From Harmonia axyridis (Eukaryota > Arthropoda > Insecta > Coleoptera > Coccinellidae): a DNA stretch of 64,000 nt. The stretch covers positions 49,166,798 to 49,230,797 of the forward strand of contig NC_059501.1 in NCBI RefSeq assembly GCF_914767665.1, in the 5' to 3' direction. The position numbers were made by a program, and so were the translations under genes. The notes beneath the pieces were generated by a model that was not told the DNA's origin, did not search any database, and saw only the letters and a list, made by a program, of their open reading frames with translations. The number at the start of each line of letters is the position of its first letter. Position 1 is the first letter of the stretch. Below are positions 1-10,909 of this stretch, piece after piece.

Positions 1-2
1 AA

Positions 3-398
3 ACTACTGTCGAAGACGGAGAACAAGAAAATGAAGCTATATGTACAGGACGTAAAACTGTTAAAAACACTCGTTCAAAAGTATCCACACAAAAGGTATA
101 ATATCAATCAAATAAAATTCTTCTTTAGTTAATTTTTACGCTATGGACGATAATTTTTTTCTTGTATTCTTCACAGATTTTTTGTGGTTGTAGAACCAAT
201 TGTGCATCAGCAAGATGTAGTTGTAGAAAAAGTTCTCTCAAATGTAATGAATTATGCAAGTTTTGTCATGGTGATACATGCAATAACAGTATAAATGCAG
301 GCGTTGATACCAATGAAGATAGTGAATATGAGACACATAAAAAAGCTAACGATAAAGACGAAGAAACACCTACTGAAGAAGAAAACGAAGGAAGCTAA
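3..398 (+). CDS. Tesmin/TSO1-like CXC-domain protein, C-terminal part (two exons, 5' end outside window)
   Basis: Two exons read in one frame. The first, 3-95, is open from the window edge. It is followed by an 81-bp intron (96-176) starting GTATAA and ending TTCACAG after a pyrimidine-rich stretch, phase 0. The second exon, 177-398, ends in TAA. The exon 2 product carries a cysteine-rich block of CXC (CRC) type: CGCRTNC, then ARCSCRK, KCNELCKFC and DTCNN. The tail after it is acidic and rich in Glu, Asp and Lys. CXC domains are known to bind zinc and, in tesmin/TSO1 proteins, DNA. Insect genomes also carry many unplaced proteins with an N-terminal CxxC motif and a C-terminal CXC block, and I infer this is one of those, perhaps an amplified or TE-associated family. 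Its N-terminus lies outside the window. Domain call is strong; gene status (live or relic) is uncertain. Confidence 0.62.
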
Positions 399-563
399 AC
401 TGTTAGAGACAGCAGTCCACTTGATGAAATTTATATTAACTTTGAAAAATTTTAATATAATTTTTGGAATTGCAAAATCTATATTTTTTTATTTATTATA
501 TAATTAGAGAATCAATTACTCTTAGGAAGTTTCTTCAAATTTTTTTAATTGTAATACAATTTT

Positions 564-712
564 GTAATCTATTAAAAAAAAAAATATATTTTCATCAGTT
601 AAAGTTGATTTAATTTGAAAATAAAAATTTTAAATTGTTATAACTTTTTAATAAACAATTAAAAAAAAAAATTTTTTCTCTAGAATTAAAGTTTATAATC
701 ATATAAGTAATT
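564..712. repeat. Direct repeat, copy A of about 150 bp
   Basis: Nearly the same sequence as 1303-1455. Shared landmarks in order: TTTTCATCAGTTAAAGTTG, a run of A/T, TTGTTATAACTTTTT, CTCTAGAATTAAAG, then TATAATCATATAAG. The two copies lie 740 bp apart in the same orientation and bracket the CXC-type exon on the minus strand. Either a local duplication or the ends of an unrecognised element. Confidence 0.7.
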
Positions 713-856
713 TTTTTTCTGTCTTCTTTTTCTGTCTTCCTTCTCAATGCTTTTCTCAATCAACTTTTTTAATCCTCTCTCTTTCACTGAAACAACAGTG
801 TCGGTGTCATTGATCAAAACTGTGTCACAAATACTGCATAATGCTTGTTGATCCAT
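686..856 (-). pseudogene. N-terminal exon of a CXC-family protein (minus strand), truncated
   Basis: A 56-codon minus-strand frame starts with ATG at 856 and ends with TAA at 688-686. It begins MDQQALCSICDTVL and continues with TVVSVKERGLKKLIEKS. This pattern (CxxC, then a basic 'V.VKERGLK.LI..S' stretch) is what I know from the N-termini of insect proteins that end in a CXC block, so it may be a relative of the gene at 3-398. The last codons run into repeat copy A, which suggests the rest of the gene has been lost. Upstream, minus-strand splice signals (donor at 1066, acceptor at 871) would remove a 196-bp intron in the 5' UTR. No CXC block follows on this strand. Family link is by recall of motif shape only. 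Confidence 0.45.
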
Positions 857-1084
857 GTTGAAATTTCAACCTATATAAACAAGAAAAGTACAAAATTAAT
901 TCATTATCAACTAATCTAGGTAGATACTTCAACAATAGTATTTAAAAAATTAAATAATATAAAATGATTGATGGTGATTTTTATAACAAAGTAAATAAAA
1001 AGCATGTGTTTATGTTTTGACCATGCGGTTTCTCAATATAAAATTGAACATCACTTAAATAATTACCTTTTCCAAATTAACAGC

Positions 1085-1235
1085 ACTAATCAATTCACTC
1101 AAAACAAATGGAGAATATTGTAAACACACAGAGAACAACTGGCGCATTGAGAACAACTGACGCATGCGCATGAGGTACCGAAGTCGGTAGTGAAAGCAAA
1201 TGGCCGCCACACAATATCTTTCACCAGGTAAATTA
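1085..1235. promoter_or_regulatory. Possible CpG-containing promoter region
   Basis: A short stretch that is richer in G/C than its surroundings. It holds a palindromic CGCATGCG core (about 1161-1168, resembling NRF-1/EWG-type sites), repeated GAGAACAACTG units (1131 and 1150) and, on the plus strand, ATGGCCGCC at 1199 followed by a possible splice donor CAG/GTAAAT at about 1227. On the minus strand it lies upstream of the predicted 5' UTR intron. Inference only; no TATA box seen. Confidence 0.3.
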
Positions 1236-1302
1236 TTTTATATCTGCTTGAAAAGAACAGGTAAAAATTAAATTTCAACGCGTATGGTCAATTTCTTAAA
1301 AT

Positions 1303-1455
1303 AATAATCTATTAAAAAAAATATATATATATTTTCATCAGTTAAAGTTGATTTAATTTGAAAATAAAAATTTTAAATTGTTATAACTTTTTTATAAACA
1401 ATTAAAAAAAAAAAATTTTTCTCTAGAATTAAAGTTTATAATCATATAAGTAATT
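1303..1455. repeat. Direct repeat, copy B of about 150 bp
   Basis: Second copy of the repeat at 564-712, same orientation, differing by A-run lengths and a few substitutions. It is followed by AT-rich sequence with no recognisable coding content up to the Copia element. Confidence 0.7.
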
Positions 1456-1821
1456 TAAAAAAAAAATTATGAGTTTTTTCAATTTTTCAACAACTTATGA
1501 TTTTTTGAAGTTCCTGTTATCATCCCCTAGCTTCTAGCTACCATATCTCAGTTAATTTCAATTTTAGGAAAAAAAGTTGTGAGAACATTTTTATGTAAAA
1601 TTTTACGCTCTACAACTTTTATTCGAAACTTTTTTTTCTAACACTTACCATTTCCCCAAAATTTCAAAAAAACCCCTTTTTTTATTTTTTTTCACCCCTT
1701 CCCGGGGGTGAATTTAAAAAAACCTTTCACAGTTCGTTTTTAGATGCTTCAAAGTAACTTATATCGAAAATTCAAGTTTTAACCCCAAAATTCGTATTTC
1801 ATTGGCCATTTTCTTGGACTA

Positions 1822-1959
1822 ATATATATTATTGGTTGTTCCCTGTATAACGTGATTTGTCAAATTAATTCTGACAAAGTGTCAGTTTAGACTGTTGTAT
1901 TATAAAGTTGAATAAAGTTCACATTTCTTATTCTCAAAGTATTATCTACAAATCTATCA
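1822..1959 (+). repeat. 5' LTR of Copia element (truncated at its start)
   Basis: Matches 6032-6170 with one clear mismatch in TTGTC/GAATTAATTCTG. The first part of the LTR, present in the 3' copy at 5996-6031, is missing or replaced. Confidence 0.88.
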
Positions 1960-1976
1960 GGTTATGGGCCCAGACC
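1959..1976 (+). other. Primer binding site (initiator tRNA-Met type)
   Basis: Immediately after the 5' LTR comes AGGTTATGGGCCCAGA, the site known from insect Copia elements that prime on an internal half of initiator tRNA-Met. Confidence 0.8.
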
Positions 1977-2043
1977 TAGTCATTTAGAGGAGTTAGTGAA
2001 GTTCATTTTCTTGTACTCGAAGATCAGTTATCATCGCAAAAAT

Positions 2044-5000
2044 ATGGCTCAAAATTCATATCGAATTGAACCACTACGTAAAGATAATTATGATACCTGG
2101 CAATTACAAGCAGAAGCGATCCTGACAAAAAATGATCTATGGGATTACGTCATCGGTAAAACTCCAATTCCTGCAGATGCTGAAGAAAGAACAACATGGC
2201 AGAAGAAGGATTTATCGGCTAAATCAAAATTGATTCTGTTCATTTCACCAAATGAACTGAAACAGATAAAGAATTGTACAACCTCTAAATCTGTATGGGA
2301 TACTCTCGAAAGTAATTACGCCAGTAAGGGCCCTGCAAGGAAGGCAACATTATTAAAACAGCTCATCTTGCAAAAATTAGGTGAAAATGGGGACATTCGT
2401 GAACATTTAACAAATTTCATGGACACAGCTGATAAATTAGCTGACATGAATATAAGTGTTCCGAAAGAACTCCTCAGTATAATGATGCTTTATTCTCTAC
2501 CATCCTCATTTGAAAATTTTCGGATAGCAATAGAGTCGAGAGATATTTTACCTGATCCTGAAGCTTTGAAGGTGAAAATATTAGAAGAAAATGAATCAAG
2601 GAGAGATCATGATACTGGACAGACGAAAGAAAGTGCATTTTACGGTAAAGGCAAATATAAAAAAAGGCAGTTTCAAAGAAAACAAAATATAAGAAATGAT
2701 AACACTTCAAGAACTCGTTGCGGAAAATGCAATAAATTCGGTCATTCTACTTCAGACTGCTGGTCTGGAAAGAAAGAAGCTACATTTATGATTAATCATC
2801 GAAGTCTTGCAACCATTGATAATCCTGAACCGAATCCAAATATTTGGTATCTGGACAGCGGGTCAACTTCCCATATGTGTTCAAATAAAAAATTTTTCAA
2901 AAATTTGACCGAAGAAAGTCTAGGAGAACTCCGATTAGCTTCGAAAAATCAAACTGCACCGATATCTGGAAATGGTTTGGCACAAATAACTCTTAATCCT
3001 TCTGAAAATGTTAATTTGCCCGATACATTTTTCGTTCCCGATTTATCGGCTAATTTATTATCGGTCTCCAAACTAACAGATAAAGGAAATAGTGTATATG
3101 TCAACAAAAATAAGGCGATAATCAAAAACCCAAGTGGACAGGTCGTTTTGGAAGCAAAAAAGACAAACGGTCTATATTTGGTTGCTGCAAAAAATATTGA
3201 AGAAATATCGGCAACGTGCAATATCATTTCAGAGCCTACAATAAAAACTTGGCACAGAAAATTGGGTCATATTAACGAAAGTGATCTGAAATCTGCTTTT
3301 AAACGAAAATCATTAATTGGTTTGAACTTGAATGAAAGTGAGGCACTTGGAAATTGCGAAACATGCATTCAAGCAAAATTGTCACGACCGCCTTTTCCGA
3401 AACCGAGCAAGGATAAAAGGACTAAAGAACCTTTACAAATTATTTCATCAGATGTGTGTGGACCGATTCGTGAACCTTCTCATGCTGGTGCTAAATATTT
3501 TGTAACTTTCGTGGATGAATTCTCAAGTTATACTCGTGTTTATTTTCTCCAACGAAAAAATTAAGTCCTTTCGAAGTTAAAAGAATATAAAGCAGAAGTT
3601 GAAAATATCACTGGTCGGAAAATAAAGTGCTTACAAAGCGATAACGGAAAAGAATATTGTAACCGTGAAGTAGATGACTATCTCAAACAAAATGGTATAA
3701 CGAGAAGATTGTCGTGCACATACACACCTCAACAAAATGGTCGAGCTGAGAGGAAAAATCGCACATTAGTAGAAAAAGCTCGTTGTCTATTGATAGAAGC
3801 CAATCTACCATTGAACTTCTGGGCTGAAGCGATCTATACAGCGAATTACTTATGTAATAGAAGTCCTACAAAAATTCTGGAAAACAAATCTCTTTATGAG
3901 AGATGGGTAGGTCGGAAACCGTCAGTACGACATCTCCATATTTTTAGGTCGAAAGCTTTTGCACTTGATAAAAGAGGCAAATTCGAACCAAAAACAAAAA
4001 CCGGAATATTCATTGGATATTCTGAGATAACAAAAGGTTATCGAATCTGGAATCCAGAATCTCGTCAAGTAGAAGTAACTAGAGATGTTAAAATTCTGGA
4101 TAATACATTTTTGGAGAAACCTCAGGATTTGAGTAGTATGGAATTTTTTGATAACAATAAGATGATCGATATAGTTACTACAAATCCAGATCAACAGCAA
4201 GATGAACCGCTTATTTTGGATTATGATTCTTCAAGATCCTCTTTGTTGGAAGAAGGAGAAATTACTGAAAATGATGATACAGGGAAAGAGGGAGATACTG
4301 TACAAAGGCCCCAACGTCAAAGAAAATTGCCGACTTGGACTAAGGATTATCAGATGACCTCTCATTATGGTTTCTTAGCTGAATGTTATGGTGAACCTGA
4401 CCCAATTGATGAAGAAGAATCTGGCGATGAGTGGAAAGATGCAATAAAAGAAGAAATTAAAGCTCATATATTGAACGACACTTGGAATCTGGTTGAGAAG
4501 AAAAATAAACCAAATATAATTAGTTCAAAGATGGTTCTAAAGAAGAAATATAAAGCTAATGGAGAACGAGAACGGAGAAAGGCAAGATTTGTTGCTCGTG
4601 GTTTCACCCAGCGTGCAGCGTCCTGGAACCGATTATTTTGAAACTTTCGCTCCAGTTGTTAAGTTGAGTTCCATTAGGATGATGCTGGGGGTTGCTGCTG
4701 AACAAAATATGAAAATTCATCACCTTGATGTATCAACAGCTTTCTTAAATGGTGATATAGATACCACAATTCATATGGAAATGCCAAAGCAATTAGAAAA
4801 TTATCTATATGAGATTATAATCGAGGAAAGTGAAAAAGAAGACAACACTGTTTACAGAAAAGCTCTAAAAATGATGGGAGACCTAAAAAGAAATGAAGAA
4901 GAAAAGGTTTGCCACCTTAGAAAAGCTATATATGGACTGAAACAGGCAGGTCGACAGTGGTTTGTGAAATTGAATACCAAATTGAAGTCTCTTGGATTTC

Positions 5001-5988
5001 AACCTTCACAAACTGACCCTTGTTTGTATGAATCAACAGATAAAGGTACAAAAACAATGATATGCGTCTATGTTGATGATCTTTTGATCACATCAAAGAA
5101 ACTGTCGGAAATAGAAAAAGTCAAGAAAGACTTAATGAATGACTTCAATATGAGGGATCTGCAAGAGCTAGAATACTGTTTAGGTATTGAATTCAAACAA
5201 AGAAATGGCTATATCTGTATGTCTCAGGATCTACTCAAGAAGTATAACATGCATAACGCCAATACTGCGAATACACCAATGCAGACTGGAATTGAATTGA
5301 CTGCTGCTGATGATACTCAAAGAACAAAAAATCTTCCTTATCAAGATCTTATTGGATCTTTGATGTATTTATCTGTAGCTACCAGACCTGACATCATGCA
5401 TGCTATAAGTAATCTTAGTCAATTTAATACAAAATTTTCTCAAGAACACTGGCAAGCAGCAAAAAGGGTACTGAGATACCTTAAGAAAACTTCTGATATT
5501 GGAATTTGTTTTACTCAGACAGGAGAACCTATTACAGGTTTTGCAGATGCTGACTGGGCTTCATGTGTAGTTGATCGTAAATCATGCTGGTGGTGCAATA
5601 AGCTGGGAATCTCGAAAACAGAAAACTGTGGCTCTCAGTACGGCCGAGGCTGAGTACATGTTTTAACAGTTAAACAGAGTCAGCAAAAGAAGCCATTCAT
5701 CTCCAGCAGCTCGCATCAGACATGGGCATCTCCTCAGGAAAAATAACAATTTTCGATGATAACCAAGCTTCACATAAATTAGCTTCGAACCCTCTTGTTA
5801 GTTCTCGTTCGAAGCATATCGCCATAAAGGAACATTTTATTCGTAATGCCATCCTTGATGGAAAAGTTGATGTGATTTACTGGCCCACGGAAGATATGGA
5901 GGCGGACTTACTCACTAAGGCACTTCCTGGACCACGTTTCGAAACACTTCGTAACAGAATTGGACTAACTTCTTTGTCGAGTTCATGA
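2044..5988 (+). pseudogene. Copia gag-pol polyprotein, interrupted
   Basis: The likely start is the ATG at 2044 (MAQNSYRIEPL), not the upstream ATG at 1996. In order: Copia gag (UBN2 type) about 2050-2620; zinc knuckle CGKCNKFGHSTSDC at 2719-2760; aspartic protease around WYLDSGSTSHMC (2848); GAG pre-integrase with TWHRKLGH (3247); integrase core around SDVCGPI and later TPQQNGRAERKN (3724); reverse transcriptase with LDVSTAFLNGD, LKQAGRQW and the catalytic YVDDLL (5068-5085); RNase H with ADADWAS (5542) and a C-terminal stretch ending at 5985. Breaks: an in-frame TAA at 3562-3564 inside integrase, a frameshift near 4610-4625 just before the RT core, and a frameshift plus stop between about 5585 and 5720 in RNase H. 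The copy cannot make a full polyprotein. Confidence 0.92.
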
Positions 5989-5995
5989 GAGGGAG
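5986..5995 (+). other. Polypurine tract of Copia element
   Basis: GAGAGGGAG directly before the TG that opens the 3' LTR; the expected position of the plus-strand primer. Confidence 0.75.
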
Positions 5996-6170
5996 TGTTG
6001 GGATTAGACATTCACTCGATTATATTGTTGGGATATATATTATTGGTTGTTCCCTGTATAACGTGATTTGTCGAATTAATTCTGACAAAGTGTCAGTTTA
6101 GACTGTTGTATTATAAAGTTGAATAAAGTTCACATTTCTTATTCTCAAAGTATTATCTACAAATCTATCA
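5996..6170 (+). repeat. 3' LTR of Copia element
   Basis: Starts TGTTGGGATTAGACA and ends TCTATCA. A second TGTTGGGAT occurs inside it at 6026. The poly(A) signal AATAAA lies at 6122. Confidence 0.9.
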
Positions 6171-6500
6171 TATTTTTTGTTTGATTGATCTTATATTCTT
6201 TATTAATTACCAAATATATGTTCTTTTTTCTCGATATCATGCTCATAAATTTGAGCACTGTGAATTATCCAAGGACTGACGGATGGAGAAGAGAAATTAT
6301 TGAAATAACAATAATTGATACATAATAAACTACTCACAAATTTGGGATTAGAATTAGAAAAACGTGGGCGAATAACAGTCCTCCCACCGCGTCATTGCGG
6401 GCTATCGTGGCTCATGGTTGTGCAATACTTTTATTTGGGTTGATTTTACTTCAATCTATATTCCATATGAAATTTAAATAAAGATAACACTGCCAAATAT
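6171..6500. other. No recognised feature
   Basis: AT-rich sequence between the Copia element and the 142-bp repeats. I see no coding frame or terminal repeat in it. Confidence 0.5.
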
Positions 6501-7306
6501 CATCTTGACTAAACATTTTTGACAGGATCATTCGTGAAAATTTCAAAAAATTCTCGAGTTCAAAACTACCCCTTAGACGGCCTGCAAATCAATGTGCTTC
6601 GGATTTATTCTGTAGCTATTGAAGAGTAGCAATACCAAATATCAACTTGGCTAAACATTTTTGACAGGGTCATGCGTGAAAATTTCAAAATATTCTCGAG
6701 TTCAAAACTACCCCTTAGACGGCCTGCAAATCAATGTGCTTCGGATTTATTCTGTAGCTATTGAAGAGTAGAAATACCAAATATCAACTTGGCTAAACAT
6801 TTTTTACAGGGTCATTCGTGAAAATTTAGAAAAATTAACAAGTGTAAAATATCCCTTAGACGGCCTACTAATTAATGTGATTCGGATAAGTTATTCTGTA
6901 GCTATGAAGAGTGACAATATCAAATAAAAACTTGGCTAAATATATTTTACAGGGTCATTCGTGGAAATTGCGAAAAATTCACAAGTGTAATCTACCCCTT
7001 AGAGGGCCTTCAAATCAATATGCTTCGGATATGTTTTTCTGTAGTTATTGAAAACTAACTATGCCAAATATCAACTTGGCTAAACATTTAGGTTAAGAGT
7101 TTAAGAGTAGCTTTAGCTAAGCTTCGCCTTTTCAGGGCAAATGTTTATACATTCATTGAATTAAGTCGATTTATTATTATTATTATTATTATTATTTTTC
7201 ACAGGGTCATTCGTGGAAACTTCGAAAATCCACAAGCGTAAACTAACCCATAGACGGCCTGCAAATCAATGAGCTGCGGAAAACTGGCTGCCAAGTTCAC
7301 ACCGGT
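6500..7306. mobile_element. Single arm of a Foldback-like element with 142-bp tandem units
   Basis: The motif (G/T)ACAGGGTCATTCGTG recurs at 6521, 6663, 6805, 6948 and (displaced by an insertion) 7200, giving spacings of 142, 142 and 143 bp. Each unit also contains CTACCCCTTAGACGGCC and CAAATATCAACTTGG. The block ends with CCAAGTTCACACCGGT at 7291-7306. That end closely resembles the right terminus of the complete Foldback element at 47429 (CTAAATTCACACCGGT), whose arms hold 141-bp units. I infer a one-armed or broken relative. No left terminus was found. Confidence 0.55.
7092..7199 (+). mobile_element. Small insertion ending in (ATT)n, SINE- or LINE-tail-like
   Basis: About 110 extra bases interrupt the fifth 142-bp unit. 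The insert begins near GGTTAAGAGTTTAAGAG and ends in a run of ATT triplets (about 7170-7195). A 3' triplet tail is typical of retroposed sequences, but no A/B boxes or RT were seen. Confidence 0.4.
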
Positions 7307-7542
7307 AGATTTTCTAGCATTCACGAAGTTCCAAATTTTTTTAGTATTGCTACGAATTCAATTCACATGAAAACCCATTGGGGAAAATCGACGATTTGAC
7401 CTTGATTTTAGGAACAAATCTTTTTGTAGCCTCGTCCCGGGCAGGGTCGGCAATAGGGGTGGAACAGTTTAATGATACTTTTTCAGCAGGGGCGCCAAAA
7501 AATTATTTGCTTCAGGTGCCAAAATTGCTCGCATTGGCTCTA

Positions 7543-9083
7543 TCCCGGGAAGAATGCGACAAATGCATACCATGAGTTGAGGTCATCATGGAGGATCCGT
7601 AGCAAGAGGTTTGAATAGCCTGAGTTCCTTCTTTTGGGATATACAGGATGATATTTATCTTATGACTGAAATGTCACAGTTCAATAACTCTTCAACTATT
7701 CGACCGAATAATTTCAAATTTTGAAGTTTTGTCACCCTTCACACTTTTCCTATTTTCGTGAATATTGGATCACCCTGTACGTGAACATTATGATTTATTT
7801 CCGTTTTCACAACAACAAAATTCAATTCATTATAAAAATTCTAAATCTCTGTTTGGCACGGTCATACAGGGTAATCAATAAACATCCCCTTAAGAGTGAA
7901 ATTTTTTTTTGTTCAATAATTCTTTAACTAATCGACCGAATAATTTCAAATTTTGAAGTTTTGTCACCCTTTACTATCGCCTTCCTTCATTATTTCTGAA
8001 ATCGAGTAAATAAGGTCCAGACTAGGAAAATTTTAGACTTCTTCTATTTTTGAATATATTGGATTACTCTGTACCATAATATCTTAATTTTTTTTTCGTT
8101 TTCGTATCCTCAAAGAATTAATTCATAATGAAAATAATCATACAGGGTGATCAATAAACATTTACCAAGCCGAAGATTTAGTGTTTTGTAATGAATTAAC
8201 ATTTTGTGGTTACGAAAACGAAATTTTGAATTTAATTGTTCACGGTTCAGGCTGATCCAATATTCATGAGGATAGAAAAAGTCGATTTCAGAAATATTGA
8301 AGGAAGACATTCGCAAAGAGTGAAAAAACTGCAATTTTCAAAATAATTTTACCAATAAATTCAAGATTTCAAGAACTATGAAGCTTATTTCAAGAAGGAA
8401 TGTTTATTGGTCACCCTGTATGAGGGTGGCAAGCAGATTTTTAGAATTTTGATTATGAATAAATTCTTTGAGATCACGAAAACGAAAAAAATTTTGATAT
8501 TGATGGACAGGGTGTTCCAATATTCACGAAAATGGAAAAAGTCTAAAATTTGCCTATACCGGATCTGATTTATTCGATTTCAGAAAAGTGAGGCGATAGC
8601 AAATGATGACAAAACTTCAAAAATCGAAATTATTCGGTGGATTTGTTGAAAAGTTATTGAACTAAAAAAAATTGACTCATAAGGGAATGCTTATTTATCA
8701 CCCTGTATGACCATGCCATGCAGATTTAGAATTCTTATAATGAATTAATTCTTTGTGGTTACGAAAACGGAAAAAAAATCATAATGTTCACGTACAAGGT
8801 GATCCAATATTCACGAAAATAGGAAAAGTCTGAAATTTTCCTAGTCCGGATCTGATTTACTCGTATTCAGAAATATTGAAGAAATGCGTTAGTAAAAGGT
8901 GGCAAAACTTCAAAATTTGAAATTATTCGGTCGATCAGTTAAAGAGTTATTGAACTGTGAAATTTCACTCATAAGATGAATATCCCAAACGAAAGGAACT
9001 CAGGCGATTGAAACCTCTTGACACGGGTCCTCCATGATGACCTTAATTCATGTTATTCATTTGTCGCATTCTTCCTGGGACAC
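7543..9083. mobile_element. Palindromic dispersed repeat with terminal inverted repeats
   Basis: The left end reads CCCGGGAAGAATGCGACAAA (7543) and the right end CATTTGTCGCATTCTTCCTG (9059), inverted copies of each other. GGTCATCATGGAGGATCC (7581) pairs with GGTCCTCCATGATGACC (9026). Between them the phrases GGTGATCCAATATTCACG and TTTGTGGTTACGAAAACG recur four or more times in both orientations. A shorter relative lies at 20135-20735. No transposase seen, so this is a non-autonomous element or a compound of several insertions. Confidence 0.6.
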
Positions 9084-9333
9084 CCTGTGTAAGGGTGTAG
9101 AAAACCTCAATCTAAGAGTCGACATCCGTATGCTGACAAAAACCCAAATCAATATCCAAACGCATGTGGTCACTAGACCAGATAGTATGATGAAGGTTAC
9201 AGTCACACTCACAGTTTATATTCATATAAACACACTGGCGCCTGCCACGAACATAACCCTTGGACATCCGAGACATCTTCGAGCAACACCTGCACACGGG
9301 GTACGCACTGGTTAGAGAAAATCTTTTTTACAG

Positions 9334-9862
9334 CTATCGAGCTATCAAATAACCACCAGCTCTTGTTTTTTCACTGGTTGATGAAGATCGATCAGTCCTA
9401 CAAATATTGTAGCTACTCAGCTGGACCTGGAGCTCCAGGTCACTAATGGAATAATCCAACCAAATTTCTGTGAATAAAATGATCTCATATGATGAGACAT
9501 ATACGTTCTGCATAAAAACCGCAATCTTGGAACGCAAACCTCTCACATTGTGGTAACAAACAGTCAGGTGATTCAGATTTTCTGAGAGAGGAACAATCCT
9601 TGGATACCCCCGAATGTATCAAATTGTTATGTCCTTCTCACCTCTGGATTTTCTCTTCTCTAGCTCCTGACGTAGCCGCGACAAAGGCTCTCTCCGTTTC
9701 AATGTGAGGTCGGCCTTGATGGATAAAAGACCGTTGTCTCTGCTCCCGCCAACACGCGTGGTACGTACAATCTTGAATTCCGGAAACATCTTGGATACCA
9801 TGTCCTGCACTTTTCCTTTTGTTCTCCCGTACCGGTCCAGTCACCAAAAGGCCGTAAAACAT
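9334..9862 (-). pseudogene. LINE fragment: end of ORF1 and start of ORF2 endonuclease
   Basis: On the minus strand a frame at 9810-9619 (basic, ending KSRGEKDITI) is followed by a second frame reading YHNVRGLRSKIAVF near 9560-9520 and then FTEIWLDYSISDLEL and RAGGYLIAR, ending at 9334. The second is the usual opening of the apurinic endonuclease of CR1/Jockey-type LINEs (..NVRGLR.K.., TE.WL, GG..IA). Only about 75 residues remain. ORF1 identity is inferred from its position. Confidence 0.6.
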
Positions 9863-9949
9863 TACGTTTCTCGTGATAGGGATATTGAATTAGATTATAA
9901 AACCTCTTGGTGAAACCCTCGGATGTGATGCCAACTATATTCTATTTCG

Positions 9950-10909
9950 AGGTACCCTTTGAAACGGTTAACGTTGACCGTCTCAGTGCAAAGAACTTCG
10001 TAAATCGCTTGAACAAAAAGTCCTCCATATGGTACACCGATGGATCGAAATCAGAAAGAAGCACAGGTTTTAGTGTATAAGTGCCTGAAAGGATCCAGGA
10101 TCTCTAGATCCTGGGAAGTAAGCCCTCTACCGTGCAAATCCAGACACTAGCTGTCTATTCTTGCGTCCAAGAGTCTCAAACGAATCCTCAAAGGGGCGCG
10201 TATTTACATCACCACGCTGAGATTCCTGGAATCATATAGCCAGGGGTCTCTAATGATAAGGGAGCAACTGGCCAGAGGGAATAAAGAAACTCTACTCATA
10301 GTAGAGTTACTATGTACCCATTTACTGGGGCATGGTGGTATTGGAAGAAACGAAAAAGCCGATGAACAAAAAGAGCATCGAGGTTTATACCTGTTGGTCC
10401 TGAGCCGTTCTGTTGGCTTGGAGAAGTCCAAAATAAGGTAGCAGTTCAATAATGGGATTGGACGATAGGAAACCCTCTGGAGAAATACTCCGGGTCTTGT
10501 TCAGGCAAAAAAAATTGTGGTGCTTTCACCCACCTATAGCAGGAAGCTCCCGAACCTACCACGACCTGATCTTCGGGTAATGGTGGGACTGCTGACGGCA
10601 CACTGTCAGTGCAAATACCTTTTTTACCGCATGGGTAAGTCAGCAGATGAAATCTGCAGGCTCTGTGGAAAGGACGTAGTGTTTAAATGTCCGAGGCTGA
10701 TTGGCCTAAGGTCTACTCACATGTCAGTTCTGAATATTCACGAAATAATAGCACAAGCACATGAGGATGTCGTCGATTTCGTTAAACGTATCGATCTCCC
10801 TGGGTTTGTATGAATAGGTAGGGTTAAGAACAGAAGATCAATTTGGTCGAAGTTCCCGGAAGACAGACCCGCAACGATACCTATTCAGTGAATAATAATA
10901 ATAATAATA
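9950..10909 (+). pseudogene. LINE ORF2 C-terminus: RNase H and zinc-finger region, with (AAT)n tail
   Basis: Broken plus-strand frames carry WYTDGSKSERSTGFSV (about 10030), the first catalytic Asp region of a LINE RNase H. They continue with HLLGHGGIGRNEKADEQ (about 10320-10370), which corresponds to the usual 'GH.GI.GNEKADE' end of that domain. Further on come LRVMVGLLTAHCQCKY and CRLCGKDVV...CPRL (10575-10700), the C-terminal cysteine motif seen in I/R1-type elements. The 3' end is the AAT run at 10889-10909. A TAA-type tail is known for I-clade LINEs. Several stops and frameshifts are present; the reverse transcriptase is absent. Confidence 0.7.

Larger units (their letters stand above)
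1822..6170 (+). mobile_element. Ty1/Copia LTR retrotransposon, degenerate, 5' LTR truncated
   Basis: Bounded by two LTR copies that share the block from TATTGGTTGTTCCCTGTA to AAATCTATCA almost base for base. The 3' LTR (5996-6170, 175 bp) starts TGTTGGGAT and ends CA. The 5' copy (about 1822-1959) lacks the first ~35 bp or so, so target duplications cannot be checked. Internal order is primer site, gag, protease, integrase, reverse transcriptase, RNase H, polypurine tract. Integrase before RT defines Copia. The near identity of the LTRs contrasts with the broken coding region. Confidence 0.93.

Noticed and set aside
1822..6170. A potentially active Copia element, since the LTRs are nearly identical
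   Set aside because: A stop in integrase, at least two frameshifts and a truncated 5' LTR exclude activity of this copy.
6500..7000. A CRISPR array
   Set aside because: Units of 142 bp are repeated throughout with no spacer/repeat alternation, and the DNA is eukaryotic.
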